DNA from: Hyposmocoma kahamanoa
Taxonomy: Eukaryota; Arthropoda; Insecta; Lepidoptera; Cosmopterigidae
Reading direction: 5' to 3'
Assembly: GCF_003589595.1 (NCBI RefSeq)
Contig: NW_020653993.1
Coordinates: 3,974,843 to 4,038,842 of the forward strand
DNA: 64,000 nucleotides
The notes beneath the pieces were generated by a model that was not told the origin of the DNA, did no database searches, and saw only the letters and a list, made by a program, of their open reading frames with translations. A program made the position numbers and the translations under genes. Positions 10,662 through 20,359 of this stretch are shown here, in pieces. Every line of letters begins with the position of its first letter. Position 1 is the stretch's first letter.

Positions 10662-10925
10662 AGCCCCTCAGCCTTTGGCTTCGGGCTTCTAATAGATCCT
10701 CGTTAGTAATCACACAGATACATGTCTTCCCTCCCTCTTATGATATGGGGTCCTTCAAACGAGGCGTGAAGAGGCATATTGTAGGCAGGCAGGGTGGAGG
10801 CGGCTAGTGCAGTGAGGATTCCATCGCTGCACTAGGTTCCTTCGCGTTTGGATACCACTTTCCACTTAACATCAGGTGGAGTGGAGTCATTTGCCTGTCA
10901 GGTATAAAAAAAAAAAAAAAAAAAA
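10662..10925 (+). mobile_element. LINE 3' end with poly(A) tail
   Basis: A reading frame from about 10751 to the stop at 10805-10807 gives SFKRGVKRHIVGRQ, the kind of FKxxVxxxLxGR motif that closes many insect LINE reverse-transcriptase proteins. The 3' untranslated part follows (CACTTAACATCAGGTGGAG) and ends in about 20 adenines. The element is 5'-truncated and its clade cannot be told from this little coding sequence. Confidence 0.6.
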
Positions 10926-11009
10926 TCCCTAACGATTTTTATACCATAATGTCCTAAAGCCATACGATGTCTCTAACACACAGCTATTACTTTATTCACT
11001 TAAAAAAAA

Positions 11010-11052
11010 CTTTAAAGCTCTGAGGCACACAACTTGTTCACCCCGTCAGTAC
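11010..11052 (-). repeat. repA fragment
   Basis: Matches TTTAAAGCTCTGA and ACTTGTTC(A/G)(C/T)CCCGTCA of repA with the middle deleted. Confidence 0.35.
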
Positions 11053-11054
11053 TG

Positions 11055-11370
11055 TACGTGTAAGGAGTTCACCCGAGGCACTAGCCACTTGAGAACCGGA
11101 CGAAGTCCGTGACTACGGTATGTGACAACCCTGTACACGGACTGATCCATGGTCCAGGACCTGAACTGGCAAAGTCCCTGTGCTTGCACAGATTATAGTA
11201 CCCTTCTTATACATATAACCAGAGGTTGATAGGGAGGGTCACTATAGTAAAGCACATGTCATTTGTTATCATGAAAAAAAACCCCTGCCTCTTTTTACAA
11301 TTAATCTAAGAAGAGTTCGAATAGTGCGGTGTGCAATCTAGATCTTGATGTATTAAATTATAATCAGGAT
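11055..11370. other. No recognisable gene or repeat
   Basis: Nothing identified. Confidence 0.5.
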
Positions 11371-11373
11371 ATT

Positions 11374-11468
11374 AACTGCCTCCGTGGCCGAACGGTTACC
11401 ATGCTGGACTGAGGTCCTGTGTTCGATTCCCGGGGCGGGGGAAACATTTGTATGGCCTACATTTATTT
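11374..11468 (+). mobile_element. sineB 5' part, interrupted by LINE
   Basis: A good head: GCCTCCGTGGCCGAACGG, ATGCTGGACTGAGGTC and the B box GTTCGATTCCCGG, then the start of the body (TTTGTATGGCCTACATTTATT). The rest of the body is missing. The 3' end of a minus-strand LINE begins directly after it, so the LINE inserted here or the two recombined. Confidence 0.75.
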
Positions 11469-11945
11469 CTTTGTATAATACTTTATTGCACAAAGAAAAT
11501 ACACATAAAACACACATTAAAAAGGACATTTACAAAAGTGAGCTCATCTCTAGAAGAGATCTCTTCCAGCCAACCCTAGCCGTGGCGTAAAAGTAAAGTC
11601 TGCTGGACTAATTATTGTACAATAAAATTAAAATTTAAATGTAAATAAAAAAATATAAATGAAGATATACATGCGATATACATACAGGCCTACATGAACT
11701 TTATATACATAAATACATACATAAGCAGAATATATATTATAATAACAAGTTACTGCTTTATATATATGTTGCCGATTAATTATCTATCGCGTTCAACAAG
11801 GGTGCTCTTTTAATTTGTGTTTGAAAGATGTCTAGCAGGCAGTATATACTAGCAGCAGGCAGTTTATTCCACATACGAGCTTCACTTACTGTTAGAATTG
11901 TGGAAGAATTTGGAGCTGGATTGAGGGGAATAGTATCTTAGTGTC
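11469..11945 (-). mobile_element. LINE 3' end, 5'-truncated
   Basis: Read on the minus strand, about 11800-11945 encodes a C-terminal LINE motif (EARMWNKLPAAS) and, after a frameshift, TSFKHKLKEH. The 3' untranslated part includes GGCTGGAAGAGATCTCTTC and ends near TTTGTGCAATAAAGTATTATAC. Frameshifts and stops make it non-functional. The motifs fit a CR1/Jockey-like clade. Confidence 0.6.
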
Positions 11946-11949
11946 ACAG

Positions 11950-12495
11950 GTACGTTTCCATTGTTTTCGTTATATAAGTACTTGTTGTTAACACCTAGTG
12001 TTTATTGTTTGGTTTTACTCAATGCTCGTATTTGATTTGTTTGTAACTATAAGTGTGTATGTTTTTATTTCTGTTTTTGTTAAGTGTTTAAAGCTGTTGG
12101 TTTTCCATGAATAATTAAATAAAAATGCAAACGTAAAGCGCTCTGAGTGAGCTTTTATATTTTCACTTCATGGTGGAGAGCGTATTATTCAGTCGCCATT
12201 TTTATGTTGCCAGCTTAAAGGGCTAATAATATAACACTGACATCGTAAAAATTTATGAAGTCGTAAAATTTTGAGCTTCATTTGGCGATTACAAGTGAAA
12301 ACAATGTCCGATTTCGTAAATTTTTAACATTTAATAATTAAAATAGTAACTTGTAGAGACTGTTGGTCAAACCACATATCCAGCTGTGAATACAATAGTG
12401 TATTAAATCAAAAAGTGTATTTTTTTCAGAACTGGTGAAAAACGAATTATTCACTTCCAGTGAAAGTTTTCATACTTGCCAAATATATTTGAAAT
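11950..12495. other. No recognisable gene; possible LINE 3' untranslated DNA
   Basis: T-rich plus-strand sequence to about 12130 ends in AATTAAATAAAAATGC and could be retroelement 3' sequence. The rest is unassigned. Confidence 0.35.
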
Positions 12496-12499
12496 TGTA

Positions 12500-12565
12500 T
12501 TAATAACTAATGGAGTAATTTAACAAAAAATAATTAAATAAACATCCTGCCATTTAATAAAACAA
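12500..12565 (+). repeat. E-element 3' module
   Basis: ACTAATGGAGTAATTTAACA plus AAAAAATAATTAAATAA matches the 3' module of E elements at 20064, 33526, 53665 and 54486, without an adjoining tRNA-like head. Confidence 0.45.
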
Positions 12566-12650
12566 TTAGAGTGAACAGCGACATCGCTAGCCAGGGTTGG
12601 TAGCTGTAAAGTTGCATAATTGGGTGACGAAATACTTTCATAGATTTCTC

Positions 12651-12915
12651 ATAGATGGCGCTAAAAAGTCGTTAAAAACCACATACAAAATTCCGACAAC
12701 AAGCCCATAGAAAAATTCGTGAAGTGCGCTGGTTCGTTCCGTGGCTTAGTTGGCATAGCGTCTGTCACGGTTTGCTACAAAACGTCGGTTCAAATCCGGC
12801 CGGATCGAAGGAATTTTTTCTAAGTGTTCGATCTTTGTATACAACAAAAAAAATTAATATCATGGTGATAAAATACCTGACAGTAAATAAACACTTATTA
12901 TATTTAAAAATAATT
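12651..12915 (+). mobile_element. tRNA-like element E (type a)
   Basis: Order of parts: AGATGGCGCTAAAAAGTC, TTCCGTGGCTTAGTTGGCAT (A box), TCGGTTCAAATCC (B box), GGCCGGATCGAAGG, TTCGATCTTTGTAT and ATATCATGGTGA. The A-to-B spacing is that of a tRNA. No intact cloverleaf is claimed. The downstream sequence at 12952-12980 resembles the tail after the foldback at 33.5 kb. Confidence 0.65.
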
Positions 12916-12984
12916 TAATGTTTCTTAGTAAGGGCTGTTTTGTCCAGGACCAGTTCACAAAAAAATTGGCACTTTTTGAGTATG

Positions 12985-13545
12985 ATGAGATGTCTTCATA
13001 ATTATTTCTTACAATATTCTAACGATTGTTTATTGACGCGCAGAGATCCAAATTTTATTCTCCCTTCATTTATCACTCTCATGAATTCGTCAAAACGTAA
13101 CGTCCAAACATTTTCGTCCTTCTCCTCTCTATTGCATTCAAAAGACTTTTCTCCTCCCCAGCCCTTTCCAAAACTTCCTCTATATTCGCAATAATGCATT
13201 CAGCATTTTTTCTTTACATGTTCAAATCGTTTAGTCTCAGTTCTACAATATTGAGTTATGACAGTGGGTATTTGGTTTCATTTGCCATTTATTGAAAGAA
13301 CACACCTAAGCCTTTTAAATTTAAGGACACTGACTCCTAAATTAGCACAAGTGTGTGTGTCGTAGGTGACAGTGTTTCGTTAGGCGGGACAAATATAAGT
13401 GCCAGTATATAAAATATAATGGTCGTGGTAAAATATCAAAGGGCATAAGTATGCCTGTGCTTGTATAGATTTTCAGATTAATAATAATAATAATTTATTA
13501 CTATAAACTGTGTAACACTTAATTTAATTAAAATACGGATTTGAG
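12985..13545. other. No recognisable gene or repeat
   Basis: Frames of 65-84 codons on both strands at 12940-13199 overlap each other and show no domain. A short (TAA)n run lies near 13482. Confidence 0.45.
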
Positions 13546-13548
13546 CCT

Positions 13549-13770
13549 ATTATTGTCATGCTAATGTAGACAAATGCTGGATCTGTTACAAGCGTGCCAG
13601 CTACAGGTTTGTGTCATCATAACAATACCAATTTTTTTTTAAAGGGTAGATCGCCTAATCTGATCAAAGTACAGATTAGAATCTATAATTGGCATGCCAA
13701 CGTATGCAAACTCTAGATTTGTTACGAGTGATCAAGTGTACCAGCTACACATTAGTCTTGTGTGATTTGG
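13549..13770 (+). repeat. Diverged local duplication of about 70 bp
   Basis: The units at about 13549-13618 and 13685-13765 share ATTG(T/G)CATGC(T/C)AA, (C/A)TAGATTTGTTAC or CTGGATCTGTTAC, and (G/T)(G/A)CCAGCTACA. They are separated by about 65 bp of unrelated sequence. Confidence 0.4.
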
Positions 13771-13824
13771 TATGGTAATAAACTAAAATGATACTACAGG
13801 ATAAAGATGATAATGTATGATACA

Positions 13825-14080
13825 AACTACAGGAGGCCTATATTCAGCAGTGCAGCGTTGCCAATGTGTGGGAAATTTCAAATCGTTTGAGATCGATTGG
13901 GGTTTTTGTGATCATGGCGCTATGTGGGGATAATGCGGGCATTCTAGTACAGCGTCAATGGAGCCTATCAAACCAAAACACAAAGGCCCCAATCGGGTTC
14001 AAGTGAGTTGAAATTCTCCACACATTGACAACACTGGCGCTGAGTGAAGTTGAGCTATGAGTGGTGATGATAATTATGGT
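13825..14080 (+). mobile_element. SINE/RTE-type tail split by a MITE
   Basis: GGAGGCCTATATTCAGCAGTG lies left of the MITE and GCGCTGAGTGAAGTTGAG then GGTGATGAT to its right. Joined, they read like the GAGGCCTATGTTCAGCAGTGG-type tail of lepidopteran SINE and RTE elements. Confidence 0.45.
13853..14036. mobile_element. MITE with about 55-bp terminal inverted repeats
   Basis: The ends are CAGCGTTGCCAATGTGTGG and, reversed, CAGTGTTGTCAATGTGTGG. The match continues imperfectly through CGATTGGGG(T/C)(T/C)TTTGTG. CAG-beginning ends suggest hAT, but no 8-bp duplication is visible. The length is 184 bp and there is no coding frame. Confidence 0.65.
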
Positions 14081-14482
14081 AAAAATGGTTTTAATTTACC
14101 GACAGACAGAAAAAAGACGTGATATAAAATCAATAAGAGAAAATGGCTTGAATTAAATATTTCACATAAATCACGAACACGCAGCGCAAACTCGCCTATT
14201 GTTCAATACGTCAATGAATGTTTGCAAAATCAGAGGAGACGTTTTTGTTATCGGTAGAGCCTTGCTTTTTCTTTCCTAATGTATGTGACAAAAGAATGGT
14301 AACCGGTGTTTTTGATTATCTAAAACTACGATTTGGGACTATTCAAGGCCAGTGCACACAGACACTTTTTGTCTAAAGGCGTACCGTTGTCGGTCACATT
14401 GTCACTTAATATCTGGTGACATTTTGGCCAAACATGTCTATTTTTTTTTATAATAAATAAATAACATATATAGTAAATCATG

Positions 14483-14646
14483 AGTTACGGGTGCCATGAA
14501 CACACACATAGGCAATCTCAAATTACACCCATACTCACGAGAGAAATAATTGTAGGCCATATAAATATTTCTCCAGCCCCCCGATTCAGAACTCTTCGAT
14601 ATTTTAACCGAATCGTACGATTGACAGTTCGGCCACTGAGGTTATT
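14483..14646 (-). mobile_element. sineB copy
   Basis: Minus-strand copy: head remnant near 14620-14646, then GAGAAATATTTATATGGCC, GTGAGTATGGGTGTAATTTG and GGCACCCGTAACTC. The B box is degraded. Confidence 0.65.
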
Positions 14647-14661
14647 AAAAACTTCCAAATA

Positions 14662-14939
14662 ACGGGAAGAACAAGTGAGAGAACGAAAAACAAGCCACGC
14701 GCCTGGTGGTAAGCGACACGCCAGTCCATAGCAGTTGTCATTCCGCTGAGAACTTTAAATCGCAAAGATCTGAGGGGCACTGCTGCTGCGCCCGTCGCCC
14801 TGAGACATAAGTTGACAAGTCCCATGTGCCTGTAATTTTACCAGCAAGTTTACCTTCAAAATCTCAATGCTTATATTTCTGCTTGGCGGCACAAATAAGT
14901 AAGGTGGTACTTCCTTGGACGAACTTTTTCACAACAGCT
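14662..14939 (+). repeat. repA copy, near full length
   Basis: Carries CAAGCCACGCGCCTGGTGGT, GAACTTTAAATCGCAAAGAT, CCCTGAGACATAAGTTGACA and GCTTGGCGGCA. The hairpin region is damaged (AATGCTTATATTTCTG) and the 3' end stops at TTTTCACAA. Confidence 0.8.
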
Positions 14940-14942
14940 AAT

Positions 14943-15060
14943 CCAAACTAATATTATAAATGCAAAAGTAACTCTGTCTGTTACATTTTCACGTCTAAAC
15001 TGCTAAACCAAATTTGATGAATTTTGGTATAGAGATAAATGGGACCTAGGAGAAGGACAC
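14943..15060 (+). repeat. repO copy
   Basis: AAACTAATATTATAAATGC, GTTACATTTTCACG and TTTGATGAATTTTGGTATAG match 2906-3016. It directly follows the repA copy. Confidence 0.5.
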
Positions 15061-15189
15061 ACATGTAAAAATTAATTTTAAAGGAGTTAAAATCGATTCC
15101 TCGAATGAACACTATGCCAACTTTATTTTATGCTCAGTTTTAGTTATTTTTGTAGACAGCCATACCTATTTACGAATATTATACTCCCC

Positions 15190-15295
15190 GAATTTTGTGG
15201 AAAAAAATTTAAAGAAACAAAAAACAAAATACGAAAAAAATAATTTCGTGAAAAAAAAAATAAAGAAAGAAAAACAAAATAAAAACAGAACAGGT
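15190..15295 (+). repeat. Adenine-rich low-complexity tract
   Basis: About 100 bp composed largely of A with G, such as AAAAAAAAAATAAAGAAAG. The minus-strand F-rich frame across it is an artefact. Confidence 0.7.
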
Positions 15296-15573
15296 CCAAA
15301 AATTAAGCTGGTGTAGTGTTCATTGGAGGTATCGGTATAAGGGATTAAATTTACAAACAAAGAAATTATTTCTCAAGTAAGGTGTATAGTATACGCTACT
15401 TGATGTACTTATTCTAGGCAGAGGAAGTTATAGGCACCAGGTAGTTTACAATAAATAGAAATCTTAAATACCACCTATAACAAATACAAAAATGAAATTT
15501 TAAAAGTAGTTAATGAAATTGAAAAACACCAAATTGTATATTCACTTCTGTAATCACTACATGTTAATAAATT

Positions 15574-15603
15574 AGGCTCAATTTATATTGCCGCGGAACG
15601 GAA
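15574..15603 (+). repeat. Short repeat GGCTCAATTTATATTGCCG
   Basis: Best copy of the short motif also at 7161 and 56849. It continues CGGAACGGAA. Confidence 0.45.
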
Positions 15604-15604
15604 T

Positions 15605-15910
15605 GAAGGCGAATTTCTGTAACCATAGCATAATGAAGCTAATGTGAATTGTGTAACGTATAAACTAGTTAAGAGGCCAAAAAACAGGTCGCGCGCCTTC
15701 CGGAAATTTCTCGCGCAATCTCGGATATCCCCGCAGCTACCGTAACGTATCTAATTTGTACATTACATATATAAATTTCATTATGCTTTATATAATATCG
15801 TTACAAAAATTCGCTTATATTGCAATGTACACCAAGCTTCGCGGTGGTTATGGTATTTAGAACCCTTTTCATGACCATATCGACACTGGAAAGGCAAAAC
15901 GTTTAACGTG
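15605..15910. other. No recognisable gene or repeat
   Basis: Nothing identified. Confidence 0.5.
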
Positions 15911-15912
15911 CA

Positions 15913-16018
15913 TTTGGAAAATATTAATGGAGAGCTGTTTAAAGTATTTTAAAAAAATATGGAATTTTCAGATTTTCCATATAACAAATTACTTTAAATT
16001 GCTGTAATATTTTCCAAA
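15913..16018. repeat. Imperfect 106-nt foldback
   Basis: TTTGGAAAATATTA at 15913 pairs with TAATATTTTCCAAA ending at 16018. GTTTAAAGTA then ATATGGAA on the left pair with TTCCATAT and ACTTTAAATT on the right, leaving a short loop near 15966. The size fits a microRNA-precursor-like hairpin or a decayed MITE; expression is unknown. Confidence 0.5.
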
Positions 16019-16019
16019 A

Positions 16020-16855
16020 CAACTTTACTTTGTAAGTATCTAGTAACATCATATGGACTTGTAACTGCCTGAACGCGTTTTAGCTTTCCATCGTCGGTAT
16101 AGTGTTAACAGACGTTAAAGTATTTTAACCCCTGGCGGTCATAATAATTAAAACTTACTGTGAAGTCATGGTAGAGGCACTGCAATAATTCCGCGTACAA
16201 TACTAAGAAATTTGATATAGCAATACTATGGACTGCAGGCTTACACAGCCACCTTTTTCTTTAGCATTCTGTAGGCATAAACTACTTATTACCCTGAAAT
16301 GTCACATCTGTGGTTCCACTAGTGTAGACTATGTCCAGACTCAATAATTCATCAGATTCCCGCTCGGTTCCACAATAGCAACGTAACTTATTACGACTCC
16401 ATCTGCTATTTATAGAACTATTATTTGAGGTCAATAAATGTACCAGGGTTGGAATATGGGTTCAATATAGGCTCTAATATTATGTTTATAAAACTGAATG
16501 TTTCTAAAAGTGTTATAGTCAGCATTTACCTATATAAAAAGCTGTTCATTAATGAAAGTGATTAAAATGGTGTTGGTTATTACGGATACAAAGATCGACT
16601 TAGTATTTACATAAGTAAGTGATTAAAAAATAAAATCGTTGAAGTGGTTTGAGCATGTACAGATGTAACCAAAGAATTTATGATGTGAATGTGGGTCGAA
16701 GTGTCTTAAGAGAGTATCTCAGAAGGAATTACATCGACCAGCCTATATCCTATACCGCGGCTATCGTGTGTAGCCATGCTACGGCGGCAGATCAGTGATG
16801 CTCTTGCTGGGATCCGAAGTGACAAGCATAAAAGAAATTGTATGATGTTATGGTT
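16020..16855. other. No recognisable gene or repeat
   Basis: A minus-strand frame of 64 codons at 16706-16900 shows no recognised domain and partly overlaps repA. Confidence 0.45.
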
Positions 16856-16857
16856 GT

Positions 16858-17066
16858 TTTCAGTAGCAGTAGAGTTACTTTTAAGAGTACATCCAGGCAA
16901 GTACTGCCACCTTAAATATTTCTACCACCAGGCGGGAATGTGAGCATTACTGTGATCCGGTTTTGAAGGATAAGATTGCTGGTGAAATTACAGGCACATG
17001 GGACTTGTTAACTTATGTTTTAGAGTGACGGGCGTAGTGGTAGTATCCGTCAAATCTTTTTGTTTT
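16858..17066 (-). repeat. repA copy, 3' part, split by a MITE
   Basis: Minus-strand repA from its 3' terminus (TAGCAGTAGAG on the plus strand) through GGGAATGTGAGCATTACTG to the ATCTTT block. The 5' remnant resumes at 17458. Confidence 0.75.
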
Positions 17067-17082
17067 ATAAAGAAATCATTCA

Positions 17083-17457
17083 GCGATTCACAGAATCAAA
17101 CCGTTACGATATCGTAGCGATTTTGTCGTTTAACTGCTTTTTCGTATCCACGTGTGACAGTCGAACTTCAACTAGTCCAATTTTAAAGTCGTTCGTTCCA
17201 AATCTCGTTAAAGCGTATTAAATAAACGACAAGTCGTACGTATTCTGCAAAAATTTTGACACTTCTTTCAATAGACTTTCGACGACTAGACGTCAAATTT
17301 CACAATCCATGATGTCATTCGTTAGTCGTTACGTTTCGATTCTATTCATATAAACGTTCGTTCAAGTGATACGTGAATATTAATTTTGGATAGGACTTCA
17401 ATCGAGCGACTACGTAACTTCAACGATATTTTGATAGCTTGAACTTACGTGAATCGC
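17083..17457. mobile_element. MITE-like element inside repA, 375 bp
   Basis: The ends GCGATTCAC and GTGAATCGC are inverted repeats, and the element separates two parts of one minus-strand repA copy. The interior has many CG-containing motifs (CGTTACG, ACGACTAG) and no frame of note. Some repA sequence is missing at the junction and no target duplication was identified. Confidence 0.5.
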
Positions 17458-17513
17458 ACTACAGGCTCACTACACTTGTTCGTCCCGTCACTAGGTATTA
17501 TAAAAAAACAACG
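17458..17513 (-). repeat. repA copy, 5' end
   Basis: ACTTGTTCGTCCCGTCACTAG and an A-run after TATTAT, the 5' terminus of the repA copy begun at 16858. Confidence 0.7.
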
Positions 17514-17600
17514 CAAACAACAAATTCTATTAATTTCATTGGACTCATAACAGTGTCTGTTGACGTGCCGGGGCCACCCCTCTAACGAACCGAACTATAG

Positions 17601-17647
17601 ACTGAAAACTCATAGTAGACGTACAGTTAGTACTATGAGTTTTCAGT
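17601..17647. repeat. Perfect 17-bp hairpin
   Basis: ACTGAAAACTCATAGTA (17601-17617) and its exact reverse complement (17631-17647) enclose a 13-nt loop. It lies just left of repI, and part of the arm recurs near 26295, so it probably belongs to that repeat. Confidence 0.6.
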
Positions 17648-17649
17648 GA

Positions 17650-17735
17650 CAGTACTCGCTAGCAACCGTGTAAGATATTTGTATACAAAATGTTGTTTAT
17701 CCTTGTGACCGCTAGGGGCACTATATAATTTTCCA
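17650..17735 (+). repeat. repI copy
   Basis: TTTGTATACAAAATGTTGTTT then CTTGTGACCGCTAGGGGC matches the reverse complement of 26190-26318. The TTTGTATACAAA core is palindromic. Confidence 0.55.
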
Positions 17736-17739
17736 TACA

Positions 17740-18155
17740 AAATTGTGAAGTAATTAACGCGACTATTGTCTCGGGGTAGAGGCACAGATCTTATTAATAT
17801 CTATGTGTTTGTTGCAGATCTTTTAAAGTTTATCAATTTTTCGTAAAATCATTATTTTTAACCAAATTACATTTTTTGGTCTCTCCAAATCCCAATTGAG
17901 AAATGGTAAAAACAACCATTATGCGCAGTTTTAGGAATCTCTCTATGTGTGGATTCATGGGAATAAAGAACATTAAATTTGTTTCTATTAGTTCAATGTA
18001 TGGAACTTTTGGGTTACAATTGTTCTACGTGGAACCAAATACATGGAATTACTGGGATTTATTCCCGGATTAAACGGCTTTTTGACAGCGCCACCTGTGA
18101 AATACTTATGAAACTTCTTCTGCTTCTTCACTCAGTCGAGAGATGTCGCTGTATT
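17740..18155. other. No recognisable gene or repeat
   Basis: Nothing identified. Confidence 0.5.
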
Positions 18156-18409
18156 ACCTAAATATGCCCCAAAAGGATCGTTAATGACACACTTATTCTC
18201 GGATCACCAAATTGTTGTTTGTAGAAAAATGAAGGTAGTTAGTGACCTTTGATATGTCACTTTTGCCGGTTCCGAAATTAGAAATGTAAGTATTTATTAT
18301 TTGTTTATGCTAAGGTCTAATATTTTGGCAGATTTATATTGATTTATAATTGTATTACGTATTTAAATTGTTTGAATCCTAAATTTCACATTTTTTAAAT
18401 AACTAAAAT

Positions 18410-18425
18410 GGGTCGTTAACGACCC
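18410..18425. repeat. 16-bp palindrome, subterminal in piggyBac-like element
   Basis: GGGTCGTTAACGACCC is a perfect palindrome. A near copy (GGGTCGTTAGTGACCC) sits at 19667-19682 beyond the coding remnant. Symmetric placement suggests a transposase-binding or structural site, which is inference. Confidence 0.6.
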
Positions 18426-18446
18426 TTTGGGCAAATATCTGACCTA

Positions 18447-19572
18447 TTGATATTTTGTTACAGGAGTAGACGTGCGCTTACTACCTTCGAAATTCTAGAG
18501 GAAATAAACAGATTTGCTGACGAGGATAACGTAGGTTATCTGGATATTTATGTTGGCCCAAATGATGGCCAAAATTCCGATTATGACTCGGGAACCTGGA
18601 ACTCAGGATCTAATGATCCATATCGGCTGATCGAGCTCAACTTCAAGCACCCGCAGAGTTAGTCATCAATATAGGGCAATATTTTCAGGAAAGTGAAGAG
18701 GAAGAGAGTAAAGATGAGATTTCTCGGCCAAGTACTTCAAGATCCTCTAAGAAAAGAAAAGTTACACTGAAAAGGAAACCTGTAAAAACAAGTCGTAAAT
18801 GGGAAAGAAAGGCATTTACTCCAAAGAGCCGTCAATGGACATAGCCGCCATTTAAAAAAATTACAGACAAAAGGTTACCTAATGTAATGTTACCTACTGG
18901 AACTGTTAGAAATGTCAGAACATAAAAAAGCCCGCCGATGGATGAAAAAGTTATGAAGAAAAAAGATAGAGGATTTTACTACTTCTGTGCAGATGAACAG
19001 TCAAATATTATAGCTGTCCATTGGAATGATAAAAGCGTTGTAAGTTTGCTGTTAAGTAAATATGGCGTTGAACCACTACGCTCTGTGTCTCGGTATTCAG
19101 CTGCTGAAAAAGTCGCATTTCAGTGCCACAGCCCGATCTCATTGATAAATACAATAGGTACATGGGAGGAGTAGAACGTTTGGATGCAAATATTGGTGCC
19201 TATCGAATTGCCATTCGTGGAAAAAAGTGGTACATGGCGATTCTATTATGGCTGGTGGATGTAGCCGTCAATAATGCCACCCTTTTGGCTATGTATTAAG
19301 GTGCCTCTGTAGACACTTTGGAATTTAGACGATCTATAAGTAGGAGACTTCTAATTATATATAGAATGCCGAGAGTGAAGCCAGGTCCTTCAAATCCTTC
19401 AACACCAAAACAGATTCCTTCTTCTGTTCGTACTTATTTATCTGATCACATGATCCTGATGAAACAAAAAAGAAGAAGTTGTGCTGTATGCAAAAATAAA
19501 ACTACAAAATCGTGTAAAAAATGTGGCATTGAATTATACGACAAATGTGCTGCTCTATTCCATCAAAAGTAG
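18447..19572 (+). pseudogene. piggyBac-like transposase, internally deleted
   Basis: The N-terminal part (SRRALTTFEILEEI, then an acidic and basic linker with SEEEESKDE and SSKKRK) resembles the disordered start of PGBD-type piggyBac transposases, which cut and paste DNA at TTAA sites. The sequence then jumps to TGTVRNVRT, KKKDRGFYYF and IAVHWNDKSVVSLL, late in the DDE domain. Most of the catalytic core, including the first two acidic residues, is deleted. A further frame gives MGGVERLDAN and RGKKWYMAILLWLVDVAVNNA; the first Asp of the family's GGVDxxD motif is Glu here. The end (19318-19572) has the cysteine-rich tail CAVCKN, CKKCG, C and H. At least two frameshifts (about 18630 and 19140) and stops near 18842, 18924 and 19299 are present. 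The residue before SRR is AGG where an ATG would be expected. Confidence 0.85.
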
Positions 19573-20063
19573 CAATAGTTGGATTTTACAATAAAGCTAT
19601 TTTCACTTTGATATCAATTAGTTTTAATTCTCTATTAAACTTCTAAAGTGTAGGTTTGTGCCCAGTGGGTCGTTAGTGACCCAGCTCTAAAAACCATTTT
19701 CCAGTACTTTTTTCACAAAACTGATAATTCAGTTCCATTTCTATTCACATTTACTGTAATATAACCGAAAATAACAAAAATCGAAGACTAAAATAGTTAC
19801 GGGCATATATGGGTCAATTTCAATATTTATAGACGACAGATATTTTGACGATCTTCGTGATCGAATGGCTCAGGCACACCAGTTTTCATCTATGAGGTCT
19901 CGGGTCTGGGTGTTGGTGGTACCGCCGTTAATTCCGATTTTTCATAACACAAGTGGTTTAATTACTTACTTTGGGATCATAGCAACGTGTGTGATGTTGT
20001 CTTATACTTATTATGTATTTATATTTATTTATTATTGTAGATATTTTTACCAATAATAATAAA

Positions 20064-20150
20064 ATACTAGTGGAGTATTTTGACAAAAAATATACGAATA
20101 TCATGGTGACAAAATAATAAGATATTCAATAAATAAATATGAGAAATATT
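20064..20150 (+). repeat. E-element 3' module
   Basis: ACTAGTGGAGTATTTTGACA, then ATATCATGGTGACAAAATAAT and ATTCAATAAATAAAT, matching the tails of E elements at 53.7 and 54.5 kb. The tRNA-like head is absent. Confidence 0.5.
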
Positions 20151-20176
20151 TCATTGCACATCAAAAAACTTATGAA

Positions 20177-20349
20177 ACAGTGAAATTACAGGTATATAGG
20201 ACTTATCAACTTATGTCTCAGTGTGACGAATGCAGTGATGAACGATTTATAGCTCCGAGTGGCACTCCAACTGTTACAAACAGGCGTGTTACAGACAGTT
20301 TACCAGCAGGCGCATGACTTGTTCGTCCCGTCACGTGATATTACAAAAA
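20177..20349 (-). repeat. repA copy, 5' half
   Basis: Minus-strand copy with AACTTATGTCTCAG, GGCACTCCAACTGTTAC, CCAGCAGGCGCATGACTTG and TTCGTCCCGTCAC, then TATTACAAAAAA. The 3' half is missing. Confidence 0.75.
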
Positions 20350-20359
20350 ATACATACAA

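Larger units (their letters stand above)
18158..19811 (+). mobile_element. Decayed piggyBac-like transposon
   Basis: Boundaries are tentative. They rest on AATATGCCCC on the left and its counterpart CGGGCATAT on the right, which would be short terminal inverted repeats. Inside each end lies the palindrome GGGTCGTTA(A/G)(C/T)GACCC (18410-18425 and 19667-19682). The transposase remnant fills 18447-19572. No clear TTAA duplication is seen at the proposed ends. Confidence 0.55.
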
